Shown: in pieces, positions 1-5,004 of the stretch
Position numbering within the stretch: the first letter of the stretch is position 1
Layout of the letters: each line of letters begins with the position of its first letter
Assembly (NCBI GenBank): GCA_003221085.1
Contig: QHUD01000229.1
Span: 1 to 5,004, forward strand
Direction: 5' to 3'
Length of the DNA: 5,004 nucleotides
Origin: Gemmatimonadota bacterium
GTDB taxonomy: Bacteria; Gemmatimonadota; Gemmatimonadetes; Gemmatimonadales; GWC2-71-9
Translations under genes and position numbers: made by a program
The notes under the pieces: model-generated
Database searches by the model: none
Told to the model about the DNA's origin: nothing
Seen by the model: the letters and a program-made list of their open reading frames with translations, nothing else

Positions 1-346
1 CGTCGAACGTGACCTTGTTGTGGAGGTCCATGTACCCCTTCACCTCCTGCCCCTCCTCGCGCAGCAGCAGTGGTAGCAGGTAGCTGGACCCGAACCGGCG
101 CCCGAACCACGCCCTGAGACGAGCGTTCAGGGAAGGCCGGGGCCGGCCGACGGGGTGGTCGTGCTTCGCGAGGAGCTGCTCCCACATCTGGACGTGGCGC
201 TCCTCCACGCCGGCCAGCTTGATGTAGACATCCTTGCGCTTCTGGTCCCGCTCCTGGCCGGCCAGCACCAGGTAGAGGTAGGCGGCGTCGGCTTCGTCCT
301 GCCAATGATGGAGCCAGCTGTGAAGCGTTTCGCGGTCGAGGGGCAT
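1..346 (-). CDS. Ferritin-like domain protein, N-terminal part (VIT1/CCC1- or rubrerythrin-like)
   Basis: The gene reads leftward from ATG at 346 and leaves the window, so only 115 residues are visible and the C-terminus is missing. Seen: a helix with Trp15 and Glu18 (WQDEADAAYLY), a second helix with an ExxH motif at Glu48-His51 (VEERHVQMW), then a basic/aromatic stretch (RLRAWFGRRFG, residues 76-86) and a third helix with Glu97, Glu98 and Glu101. This order matches the ferritin-like domain known at the N-terminus of some VIT1/CCC1 iron/manganese transporters and in rubrerythrin-like proteins, where Glu and ExxH ligands hold a di-iron centre. Whether a membrane transporter domain follows cannot be seen. 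An in-frame TGA lies at 352-350, so the start is fixed to ATG 346 or the GTG directly before it; only a weak GAG precedes them. The gene diverges from the sigma-factor operon across 173 bases. The fold call is fairly safe; the transporter assignment is inference. Confidence 0.7.
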   Translation of the reverse strand, partial: MPLDRETLHSWLHHWQDEADAAYLYLVLAGQERDQKRKDVYIKLAGVEERHVQMWEQLLAKHDHPVGRPRPSLNARLRAWFGRRFGSSYLLPLLLREEGQEVKGYMDLHNKVTFD

Positions 347-387
347 CACTCAAAATAGCTGCAACTCGCAGGATCGCAATCGGTTAG

Positions 388-507
388 ACGACGTCGAGCA
401 AACACGTCTCGCAACGGCGCAACACGACGGCGTCGCGCCACGTCGTCTCTGTTTGACGTCTTTGCTTGACGCCTCTGCGCGACGTCTTACGTACTTGACG
501 CATCTAT
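388..507. repeat. Degenerate 13-bp tandem repeat in the divergent promoter region
   Basis: Eight consecutive 13-base units begin at 388, 401, 414, 427, 440, 453, 466 and 479. After three extra bases (TAC, 492-494) a ninth unit starts at 495. All nine carry CG at unit positions 5-6, and six of the first eight have TC at positions 7-8. The best conserved units, at 453 and 466, are TTGACGTCTTTGC and TTGACGCCTCTGC, differing at two bases. The upstream units are more diverged, and 414 is the poorest. Several units contain GACGTC or ACGTC palindromic cores. The array fills most of the space between the ferritin-like gene and the sigma operon, so it probably contains the control region of one or both. 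Three units begin TTGACG, identical to five of six bases of a housekeeping -35 element, but no convincing -10 element is placed after any of them. The remaining intergenic bases, 347-387, show nothing recognisable. Confidence 0.6.
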
Positions 508-523
508 GTTGTTCAGGAGATGA
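506..523 (+). other. Possible 5-codon leader ORF (MLFRR) overlapping the sigma start
   Basis: ATG at 506 opens a reading frame of Met-Leu-Phe-Arg-Arg ending in TGA at 521-523. That stop overlaps the sigma-factor ATG (520-522) in the ATGA arrangement used elsewhere in this window for coupled genes. The two Arg codons are AGG-AGA, normally rare in high-GC genomes, and they double as the Shine-Dalgarno-like AGGAG next to the sigma start. No ribosome binding site is visible ahead of ATG 506, and an ORF this short can arise by chance. It is listed because it would explain how ribosomes reach the sigma start despite the unusual spacing. Confidence 0.2.
515..519 (+). promoter_or_regulatory. AGGAG directly abutting the sigma-factor start codon
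   Basis: AGGAG ends at 519 and the only usable start, ATG, begins at 520, giving zero spacing where about 5-9 bases is usual. An in-frame TGA at 496-498 and the lack of any ATG, GTG or TTG between it and 520 rule out an upstream start. No downstream start codon precedes the sigma region 2 sequence. The motif is therefore either a poor ribosome binding site that lowers basal sigma expression, or not the functional site. Confidence 0.4.
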
Positions 524-1089
524 CGATTTCTCTCGCCGTTCCCGACCTACTCGTTGCCCGGGCGAAGTCAGGCGACCTGGAAGCGCTCGAGGCGCTGTAC
601 CGGGCGTTCGAGACGCCCGTGTACAATCTCGCGCTGCGCGTGCTGCGGGTACCTGAGGACGCGGAGGACGTGCTGCAGGAGACGTTTCTCGAGGTGGTGC
701 GGAGCATCAAGCAGTACCGCGCGGAAGGCCACCTGTGGGGTTGGATCCGGCAGATTGCGACCTCCAAGGCCCTGATGCGGATCAGGCATGACCGGGTGCG
801 CGAGACCGAGGAGTGGCACGAGGAGTCCGGGGCGGGGGGCACGAGTGAGAGGACGAGCGGCACGGCGGGAATGAGTCCGAGCGGCGTACCTGCCCAGATC
901 GATCTCGAACGGGCATTCGAGCGGTTGAGCGAAACGTCGCGTGCGGTGGTCTGGCTGCACGATGTCGAGGGCTACACCCATGAGGAGATCGCGGAGCAGA
1001 TGGGCAAGACGGTGAGCTTTTCCAAGTCGCAGCTGGCGCGCGCCCACGCCCGCCTGCGGCGGATGCTCGATGAAGGAGTGGCACGATGA
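520..1089 (+). CDS. ECF-family RNA polymerase sigma factor
   Basis: This 189-residue protein would direct RNA polymerase core to an alternative set of promoters. Region 2 spans about residues 20-95: the helix at 26-43, the core-binding segment DAEDVLQETFLEVV (47-60), and the region 2.4-type recognition helix around GWIRQIATSKALMRIRH (74-90). A Gly/Ser/Thr-rich linker (about 103-122) replaces region 3, as expected for ECF factors. Region 4 (about 127-183) starts with LERAFERLSETSRAVVWLHDVEGYTHEEIAEQMG and continues into the helix-turn-helix recognition helix SFSKSQLARAHARLRRML, which would read the -35 element. Length and layout are normal for the family. The gene is first in an operon with a cognate-looking anti-sigma gene that overlaps it by ATGA (1086-1089), so the two products should be made in coupled amounts. 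The 13-bp repeat array upstream may carry its promoter. The target regulon cannot be told from sequence. The family call is secure. Confidence 0.93.
   Translation: MTISLAVPDLLVARAKSGDLEALEALYRAFETPVYNLALRVLRVPEDAEDVLQETFLEVVRSIKQYRAEGHLWGWIRQIATSKALMRIRHDRVRETEEWHEESGAGGTSERTSGTAGMSPSGVPAQIDLERAFERLSETSRAVVWLHDVEGYTHEEIAEQMGKTVSFSKSQLARAHARLRRMLDEGVAR
1073..1078 (+). promoter_or_regulatory. Ribosome binding site for the anti-sigma gene
   Basis: AAGGAG lies inside the last codons of the sigma gene, 7 bases before ATG 1086 and 10 before the second in-frame ATG at 1089. It supports the 1086 start and local reinitiation at the ATGA overlap. Confidence 0.75.
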
Positions 1090-1670
1090 TGCACTGCACC
1101 ATGGACGACCTGTTGGCGCTTCGCGCCGGCGAAGGGTCTGCGTGGGCACGGCAGCACGCGGCGGGATGTGCCGCGTGCCAGGCGGAGCTCGAGGCGCTGT
1201 ACCAGCGCGTCGCGCAGCTCAAGGCTCTGCCGACGCGGCGGCCCGCGCGAGACCGCTGGCCCGCGGTGCGGGACGCCGTTCTGGCCGAGCAGCGCCGGCG
1301 CCGCGAGCGTTGGGGCGTCTGGGGTCTCGCCGCCGCGGCGGCGCTCGCGGCGCTCCTCGTGTTCCGGCCGTTCTGGACGAAGCCGGTGAATGCAGCCGAG
1401 CTGGCCCGAGTGAAGGAGCAATCGGCGACGCTCGAGCAACAGCTCCGCCGCTACGATCCTGACGGGCGAGTGACGAGCGGCCGCTCCGCGGCGCTCGCCG
1501 CCGCCTTGGAAGACCGCATTGCCGTCGTCGACGGCGAGTTGGCACAGGTGGGGCCCTCGCAAGCCCAGGCACGTCCGGCCGACCTCGTCACACTGTGGCA
1601 GCAGCGCGTGGAGCTCATGGAGCAGCTCGTGAGCGTCCGCGTCACTCGTGCCGCTTACGTGGGGCTCTAG
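1086..1670 (+). CDS. Zinc-finger anti-sigma factor, single-pass membrane protein
   Basis: This 194-residue protein is the likely partner and inhibitor of the sigma factor just upstream. The cytoplasmic N-terminus carries the zinc-associated anti-sigma signature His24-x3-Cys28-x2-Cys31 (HAAGCAAC), followed by a helix suited to bind sigma. A strongly basic patch (RRRRER, 70-75) comes just before one hydrophobic segment at about 77-95 (GVWGLAAAAALAALLVF), so the N-terminus should be inside and the rest outside the inner membrane. The outer part (about 96-194) is largely helical and charged, with heptad-like Leu/Val spacing at 105-122 and 167-186; I recognise no named sensor domain there. Release of sigma could occur by conformational change, zinc-site oxidation or proteolysis; the sequence does not say which. 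The gene is coupled to sigma by the ATGA overlap and followed after 19 bases by the PDZ gene. HxxxCxxC plus position makes the class call strong. Confidence 0.85.
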   Translation: MMHCTMDDLLALRAGEGSAWARQHAAGCAACQAELEALYQRVAQLKALPTRRPARDRWPAVRDAVLAEQRRRRERWGVWGLAAAAALAALLVFRPFWTKPVNAAELARVKEQSATLEQQLRRYDPDGRVTSGRSAALAAALEDRIAVVDGELAQVGPSQAQARPADLVTLWQQRVELMEQLVSVRVTRAAYVGL

Positions 1671-1676
1671 CGCCCC

Positions 1677-1682
1677 GGAGGG
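1677..1682 (+). promoter_or_regulatory. Ribosome binding site that fixes the PDZ gene start
   Basis: GGAGGG sits 7 bases before ATG 1690, in the short gap after the anti-sigma stop. It favours 1690 over the longer frame from ATG 1648, which would add 14 residues in front of a textbook signal peptide and lie inside the anti-sigma gene. Confidence 0.8.
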
Positions 1683-1689
1683 TTATCGG

Positions 1690-2604
1690 ATGCAGCGGAA
1701 GTGGATCATCGTCGCGGCGGCCGCGGCGGCCGTGGCCGCCTGGCCAGCGGGGCTCACGGCGCAGGGGACTCCCCGCCCGCCGCGTCCGCCACGCGAGCCG
1801 CGTGCGCGGACGTTCGTGTTCACCGATCACCACGGGCGAATCGGCGTGGTGGTCAAGACGGACGCGAGCCCCGAGACCGACAAGCTGGGAGCCAAGATCG
1901 AGGGGGTCACGCCCGGGGGTCCGGCGGACAAGGCGGGCCTCAAGGTCGGCGACATCATCACGAGGTTCAACGGTACCTCGCTAGCCGAGGTGAAGGCGGA
2001 AGACGAAGACCAATCGGGCCCCGGGAGAAAGCTGGTGGAGCTCGCCCGCCGCCTCGAGCCCGACGACACGGTGCGGGTCGAATTTCGCCGGGGCAATGAT
2101 ACGAAACAGGCGACGCTGGTCGCCGCAGATTTGGGCTCGAAGTTCCAGATGGAGATGCCCGGGCCGCCCGCGATCGCCATGGGCCCGATGCTCGGCATGG
2201 ATCGCTTCGAGATCTTCGGCTCCCCGTGGGGCGATCTCGAGCTCGTGAGCCTGAACTCCGACCTGGGCGACTACTTCGGCACGAAGGACGGCGTCCTGGT
2301 CGTGAAGGCACCGGCGGACTCGAGTCTACCCCTGAAGGGGGGCGACGTGATCACGTCGATCGGCGGGCGGAAGCCCGCGAACCCGTCGCACGCGATGCGC
2401 ATCCTCCGCTCCTACGAGAAGGGCGAAACGGTGTCGATCGAGATCCTGCGCAAGCAGAAACGCATGACCCTCGCCTGGAAAGTTCCGGCTCGTGAGGACC
2501 GGATCTTCCGGATGCACCAGGACCACGACGAGCACGAGGATCAAAGCGGTGCGCACCGCCGCCACCTCCAGCTGCACCGCCTGACGCGCCTGCAGCGGGT
2601 CTGA
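1690..2604 (+). CDS. Exported protein with two PDZ domains, no protease domain
   Basis: The 304-residue product opens with a signal peptide: basic MQRK, an Ala-rich core (8-17) and a likely cut after Ala24 (LTA|QG). A Pro/Arg-rich linker follows (27-40). PDZ domain 1 spans about 50-146, with the binding-loop region GRIGV and the core VTPGGPADKAGLKVGDIITRFNG (73-95). PDZ domain 2 spans about 183-266, with DGVLVV (200-205), LKGGDVITSIGGRKP (215-229) and a closing strand KRMTLAWKV. Neither a trypsin-like triad nor an HExxH metalloprotease motif is present, so this is a PDZ-only protein rather than DegP, DegS or RseP. A charged tail follows with six His (276, 279, 282, 289, 292, 296). As third gene of the sigma operon it may sense C-termini of misfolded envelope proteins or scaffold turnover of the anti-sigma; that role is inference. 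The last 279 bases are also open on the opposite strand as the kinase frame. No transmembrane segment is seen beyond the signal peptide. Confidence 0.85.
   Translation: MQRKWIIVAAAAAAVAAWPAGLTAQGTPRPPRPPREPRARTFVFTDHHGRIGVVVKTDASPETDKLGAKIEGVTPGGPADKAGLKVGDIITRFNGTSLAEVKAEDEDQSGPGRKLVELARRLEPDDTVRVEFRRGNDTKQATLVAADLGSKFQMEMPGPPAIAMGPMLGMDRFEIFGSPWGDLELVSLNSDLGDYFGTKDGVLVVKAPADSSLPLKGGDVITSIGGRKPANPSHAMRILRSYEKGETVSIEILRKQKRMTLAWKVPAREDRIFRMHQDHDEHEDQSGAHRRHLQLHRLTRLQRV
2326..2604. other. 279-bp antiparallel overlap between PDZ and kinase reading frames
   Basis: The kinase frame on the minus strand runs past its receiver domain and only stops at TAG 2328-2326, deep inside the PDZ gene; the PDZ gene stops at TGA 2602-2604. 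In this stretch the plus strand encodes the recognisable second PDZ domain, whereas the minus-strand translation (about residues 636-727 of the kinase) resembles no domain. About a third of the minus-strand codons here end in A or T, clearly more than in a sample of the kinase body. The codons of the two frames are aligned, so the open minus frame may be a passive by-product of G/C-rich PDZ codons. The overlap leaves no space for a terminator between the convergent operons. Confidence 0.7.
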
Positions 2605-4509
2605 ACGAACCCGCTCCAGGGAATGACACGGGTCAAACGGCTTCGGCACGCAAGGGCGGCCGGTGGACGCGAGGAAGGTGCGCACGGTGTCGTCCACCAG
2701 CTGCCCGGTCGTGAAGATCACGCGGTCCGCGTAGGACGGGTCGCGGGCCTTGAGCTCGCCGTACAGCTGCTCCCCCGAGACATCCGGCATCCGCATGTCG
2801 ATGATCACGGCATCGAATGCGTCCTCGCGCATGCGGGCCAGGGCTTCCCGGCCGCTGGCGGTCGTCTCCACCTCGTGACCCCGACTCGAGAGATAGCGCT
2901 GGAGTGCCACCCGCACCGAGGCCTCGTCGTCCACGACGAGCACGTGCAGCCGGTCGGCCATGGGCTGCGAGGCCGGCGTGCTCTGGAACTCGCCCGTGGG
3001 ATGCGGGGCCACGATCGGCAGCTCGATGACGAACCGGGCGCCGCTCTGCGTGGCGTTCTCCGCCCAAATGCGCCCCTCGTGCTCGCGCACGATGCCCAGC
3101 GAAATGGAGAGCCCCAGCCCGGTGCCCGAGCCCGTCGGCTTCGTCGTGAAAAACGGGTTGAAAATGCGCTCGAGCAGATTGGGCGGGATGCCGGGACCCG
3201 TGTCTTCGACCTCGACGCGGATCACGTTGCCGGTGCGGCGTGTGCGGATCGTGAGGCGCTGCTGGTCCCGCTCCGCCCGCTCCATCGCCTGCTCGGCGTT
3301 GGTGATCAGGTTCAGGAACACCTGCTGCAGCTGGTGCGCGTCCGCCATGGTCTCGGGCGACTGCTCATCGTAGTCGCGTTGCACGTCGATACCGCGCACC
3401 CGCAGCTCGTAGCCGCGCAGCTCGAGCGTATCGTCGAGCACCTGGTTGACGGAGGTAGGCGTGCGCTCCGGCTTGTGCTGGCGGGCGAAGGTCAGGAGGT
3501 TCTGCACGATGCGCGAGGCGCGCCGGGCCTCCGCGTAGATCATTTCGGCGGCGGTCCGCTGATCGGGCGGGAACCGCTTTTCGGAGAGGAGCAGCTGGGC
3601 GAAGGCCGAAATCCCGGCGAGCGGGTTGTTCAGCTCGTGCGCCACGCCCGACACCAGCTGCCCGATCGCGGACATCTTCTCCGACTGGATCAGCTGCTCC
3701 TGGAGCATTTTCTGGTCGGTCACGTCGCGGATCACGCACAACACTTCCTCGTCGAGCCGCGGCGTCGAGTAGGTCACCTGAATCGTGCGGACGTCGCCGT
3801 CCTTGCGGTAGAAGCTCGTCTCGAACAGGCCCGTCTCGCCCGCGAGGGCCTTCTGAAAGTGCGCCAGCGCCTTGGGGAGCTCGTCGTCGGGCAGCATCGG
3901 GGCGAACCATTGGCCCACCAGCTCTTCGCGGCGGTATCCGGAGATGATCTCGGCGGCGTGGTTGAAGGTGGTGAAGCGGCCGTTCGCATCGAATGTGGCG
4001 ATCGCATCGGAGGCCGACTCGAACAGGTTGCGGTACCGCGCCTCCGACCGGGCCAGGGTGTCCTGCGCGTGCTTCTCTTCGGTCACGTCCCGCAATGCCG
4101 CCACGGTCCCGACCAGCTCGCCCTCGACCACCAGCGGGGTGGTGGATACCGCGACCACGCGCTCGTCTCCGCCCGCGCCGACGATCTTCGTCTCGTACCG
4201 CTGCTCTTCGCCCTGGACCGCCCGCTGCTCGCGCTCCGCCACGTGCTGTCGCTCGGCGATCGCGACGAGGTCGTCGATCGGCGTGCCCGGGAGGTCGTCG
4301 AGTGGCCGGCCGAACAGGTCGGCTGCCGCCCGGTTCGCGGTGATCACCTGGCGATCCAATCCGGTCACCACCACCGCGTCCGCGAGGGCGGCCACGATCT
4401 CGGCCGCCACGCGCGTCGGGTCGAACGCCCGCCGCTTGAGAGTCGCGTTCGGGGATGTCGGCGCAGGCCGCGTGCCCCGCGTCGGCGAAGCGCGCCTGCC
4501 CTTACTCAT
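2326..4509 (-). CDS. Soluble hybrid sensor histidine kinase (PAS-PAS-HisKA-HATPase-receiver)
   Basis: From ATG 4509 the frame gives 727 residues. Domains in order: a basic, Pro-rich start (1-27); PAS 1 (about 32-143, ending LRDVTEEK); PAS 2 (about 155-264, with GYRREELVG and ending IRDVTDQK); HisKA with the phosphorylated His291 in the H-box (SGVAHELNNPL); and a HATPase_c domain with N-box NLITNAEQA (Asn400, Asn404), G1 EDTGPGI (435-441), F-box FNPFFTTK (450-457) and G2 GTGLGLS (462-468). A receiver domain at about 521-637 has Asp527/Asp528, the phosphoacceptor Asp571 (IIDMRMP), Thr600/Thr601 and Lys623 (KPFD). All catalytic residues are present. No membrane segment is visible, so it should sense an internal signal through its PAS domains. 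The start overlaps the upstream TenA-like gene by ATGA. The longer frame from 4803 is a shadow of that gene. Residues after about 637 look non-native: the stop is probably lost or displaced, or the gene truly overlaps the PDZ gene. No partner HPt protein or separate regulator is in the window. Confidence 0.9.
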   Translation of the reverse strand: MSKGRRASPTRGTRPAPTSPNATLKRRAFDPTRVAAEIVAALADAVVVTGLDRQVITANRAAADLFGRPLDDLPGTPIDDLVAIAERQHVAEREQRAVQGEEQRYETKIVGAGGDERVVAVSTTPLVVEGELVGTVAALRDVTEEKHAQDTLARSEARYRNLFESASDAIATFDANGRFTTFNHAAEIISGYRREELVGQWFAPMLPDDELPKALAHFQKALAGETGLFETSFYRKDGDVRTIQVTYSTPRLDEEVLCVIRDVTDQKMLQEQLIQSEKMSAIGQLVSGVAHELNNPLAGISAFAQLLLSEKRFPPDQRTAAEMIYAEARRASRIVQNLLTFARQHKPERTPTSVNQVLDDTLELRGYELRVRGIDVQRDYDEQSPETMADAHQLQQVFLNLITNAEQAMERAERDQQRLTIRTRRTGNVIRVEVEDTGPGIPPNLLERIFNPFFTTKPTGSGTGLGLSISLGIVREHEGRIWAENATQSGARFVIELPIVAPHPTGEFQSTPASQPMADRLHVLVVDDEASVRVALQRYLSSRGHEVETTASGREALARMREDAFDAVIIDMRMPDVSGEQLYGELKARDPSYADRVIFTTGQLVDDTVRTFLASTGRPCVPKPFDPCHSLERVRSDPLQARQAVQLEVAAVRTALILVLVVVLVHPEDPVLTSRNFPGEGHAFLLAQDLDRHRFALLVGAEDAHRVRRVRGLPPADRRDHVAPLQG

Positions 4510-5004
4510 GACTCGTACGACGCCACCATGGCTCCCTTCATCAGGCCGAGGCTCTTCAACGCCGAGTCGGTGACGCTCTGCGGCGCTTCCCCGCGCTTGA
4601 CGCAGCTCTTGATGATCTCGAGGGCCTGGATCGGATGCTCGTCGTCGTACTTCGCATGCTCCTCGAGCCACCACCGCCCTCGCGGCCCGATCTTCTCGTT
4701 CTTCGCGAGGCCGCGCAGCGCCTTCTCCGAGATCTTCTGCGCCACACCCTCGACCGCGTAATTCGTCGCCGACACCGCCGTGCCGAACGTGGCGCCGCGG
4801 CACATCTCGGTCAGGTAGCCGTGGAACTCCTTCACTTCGGGGAGCATCGGCTCCGGAATCTGGAAGCGCTCTTTGGGGACGTTAAACCCGTCCCCCATGG
4901 CGCGCCACATGGCGTCGTGACGTTTTTCCACCCGGATGTTGTCGCGGAAAAAGGCCTTCCCGTCCTCCGGCGAGCGGTCCAGCAGCAGCTGGAGCCATTG
5001 CGGG
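4506..5004 (-). CDS. TenA/PqqC/CADD-like iron-binding redox protein, C-terminal part
   Basis: The frame is open from the right edge to TGA 4508-4506, giving 165 visible residues with the N-terminus missing. A GTG at 4931 could be a start, but codons before it read as good protein (WLQLLLDRSPEDGKAFFRDN), so the gene runs on beyond the window. Features in order, counting from the first visible residue: ExxH at Glu26-His29 (VEKRHDAMW), a helix GTAVSATNYAVEGVAQ with Glu85, and HAKYDDEHP with His116, Asp120 and His123. This pattern of Glu/His/Asp ligands on long helices matches the haem-oxygenase-like fold of TenA, PqqC and CADD proteins; the CADD-type members bind a di-iron centre. The final helices contain EIIKSCVKRGEAPQ and end VASYES. 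The reaction cannot be deduced. It is co-directional and ATGA-coupled with the hybrid kinase, so both are probably made from one transcript. The fold call is moderately strong; iron binding is inferred from motif and family. Confidence 0.7.
   Translation of the reverse strand, partial: PQWLQLLLDRSPEDGKAFFRDNIRVEKRHDAMWRAMGDGFNVPKERFQIPEPMLPEVKEFHGYLTEMCRGATFGTAVSATNYAVEGVAQKISEKALRGLAKNEKIGPRGRWWLEEHAKYDDEHPIQALEIIKSCVKRGEAPQSVTDSALKSLGLMKGAMVASYES

Noticed and set aside
155..358. Plus-strand 67-codon frame
   Set aside because: It is antisense to the ferritin-like gene, which has clear helix and ExxH motifs on the minus strand.
388..507. CRISPR-like array
   Set aside because: Units are 13 bases, contiguous and degenerate, with no spacers of regular length and no cas genes.
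1648..1689. Earlier PDZ gene start at 1648
   Set aside because: It would overlap the anti-sigma gene and bury the signal peptide; ATG 1690 has a good ribosome binding site and begins a classic signal peptide.
1711..1740. Very G/C-rich palindromic stretch that could form a hairpin
   Set aside because: It is the alanine codon run of the PDZ protein signal peptide, and a hairpin role is not needed to explain it.
2623..4761. A 712-codon open frame on the plus strand
   Set aside because: It lies antisense to the hybrid kinase, is rich in Arg, His, Leu and Gly with no recognisable domain, and is explained by the G/C-rich codons of the kinase on the other strand.
4510..4803. N-terminal extension of the kinase to a start at 4803
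   Set aside because: The extra 98 residues are Arg/Gly-rich shadow sequence inside the TenA-like gene, whose own frame carries clear motifs; ATG 4509 with an ATGA overlap is a better start.
4506..4931. TenA-like gene as a complete 141-residue gene starting at GTG 4931
   Set aside because: The frame stays open to the window edge with plausible protein before 4931, and the ExxH helix begins before that GTG, so the gene is better called partial.

Overview
The window is high-GC bacterial DNA, roughly two-thirds G+C by eye, with strong G/C preference at third codon positions. It is densely packed, with 4-base ATGA start/stop overlaps between genes. The content (ECF sigma factor with zinc-finger anti-sigma and a PDZ protein, a PAS hybrid histidine kinase, and two iron-enzyme-fold proteins) fits a free-living environmental bacterium. 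The style resembles high-GC soil or sediment lineages such as Gemmatimonadota, Acidobacteriota or Rokubacteria, but nothing seen here fixes the phylum.

Layout. (1) 1-346, minus strand: the N-terminal part of a ferritin-like protein, cut by the left edge, resembling the ferritin-like domain found in front of VIT1/CCC1-type transporters. (2) 347-519: a divergent intergenic region dominated by a degenerate 13-bp tandem repeat (388-507), with a possible 5-codon leader ORF whose stop overlaps the sigma-factor start. (3) 520-2604, plus strand: an operon of ECF sigma factor, membrane-anchored zinc-finger anti-sigma factor and exported double-PDZ protein. (4) 2326-5004, minus strand: a TenA/PqqC/CADD-like protein, cut by the right edge, overlapping by ATGA a soluble PAS-PAS-histidine kinase-receiver hybrid kinase. 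The kinase reading frame has no stop after its receiver domain and runs about 280 bases antisense into the PDZ gene.

How the genes may work together. The plus-strand operon looks like an envelope-signal circuit: the anti-sigma holds the sigma factor at the inner membrane until a signal arrives, and the PDZ protein would act outside that membrane on or beside the anti-sigma. The minus-strand pair couples a probable metal-dependent helical-bundle enzyme to a cytosolic sensor kinase. The two operons converge with no room for a terminator between them, so their 3' ends overlap. No RNA gene, CRISPR array, insertion sequence or clear terminator was seen.
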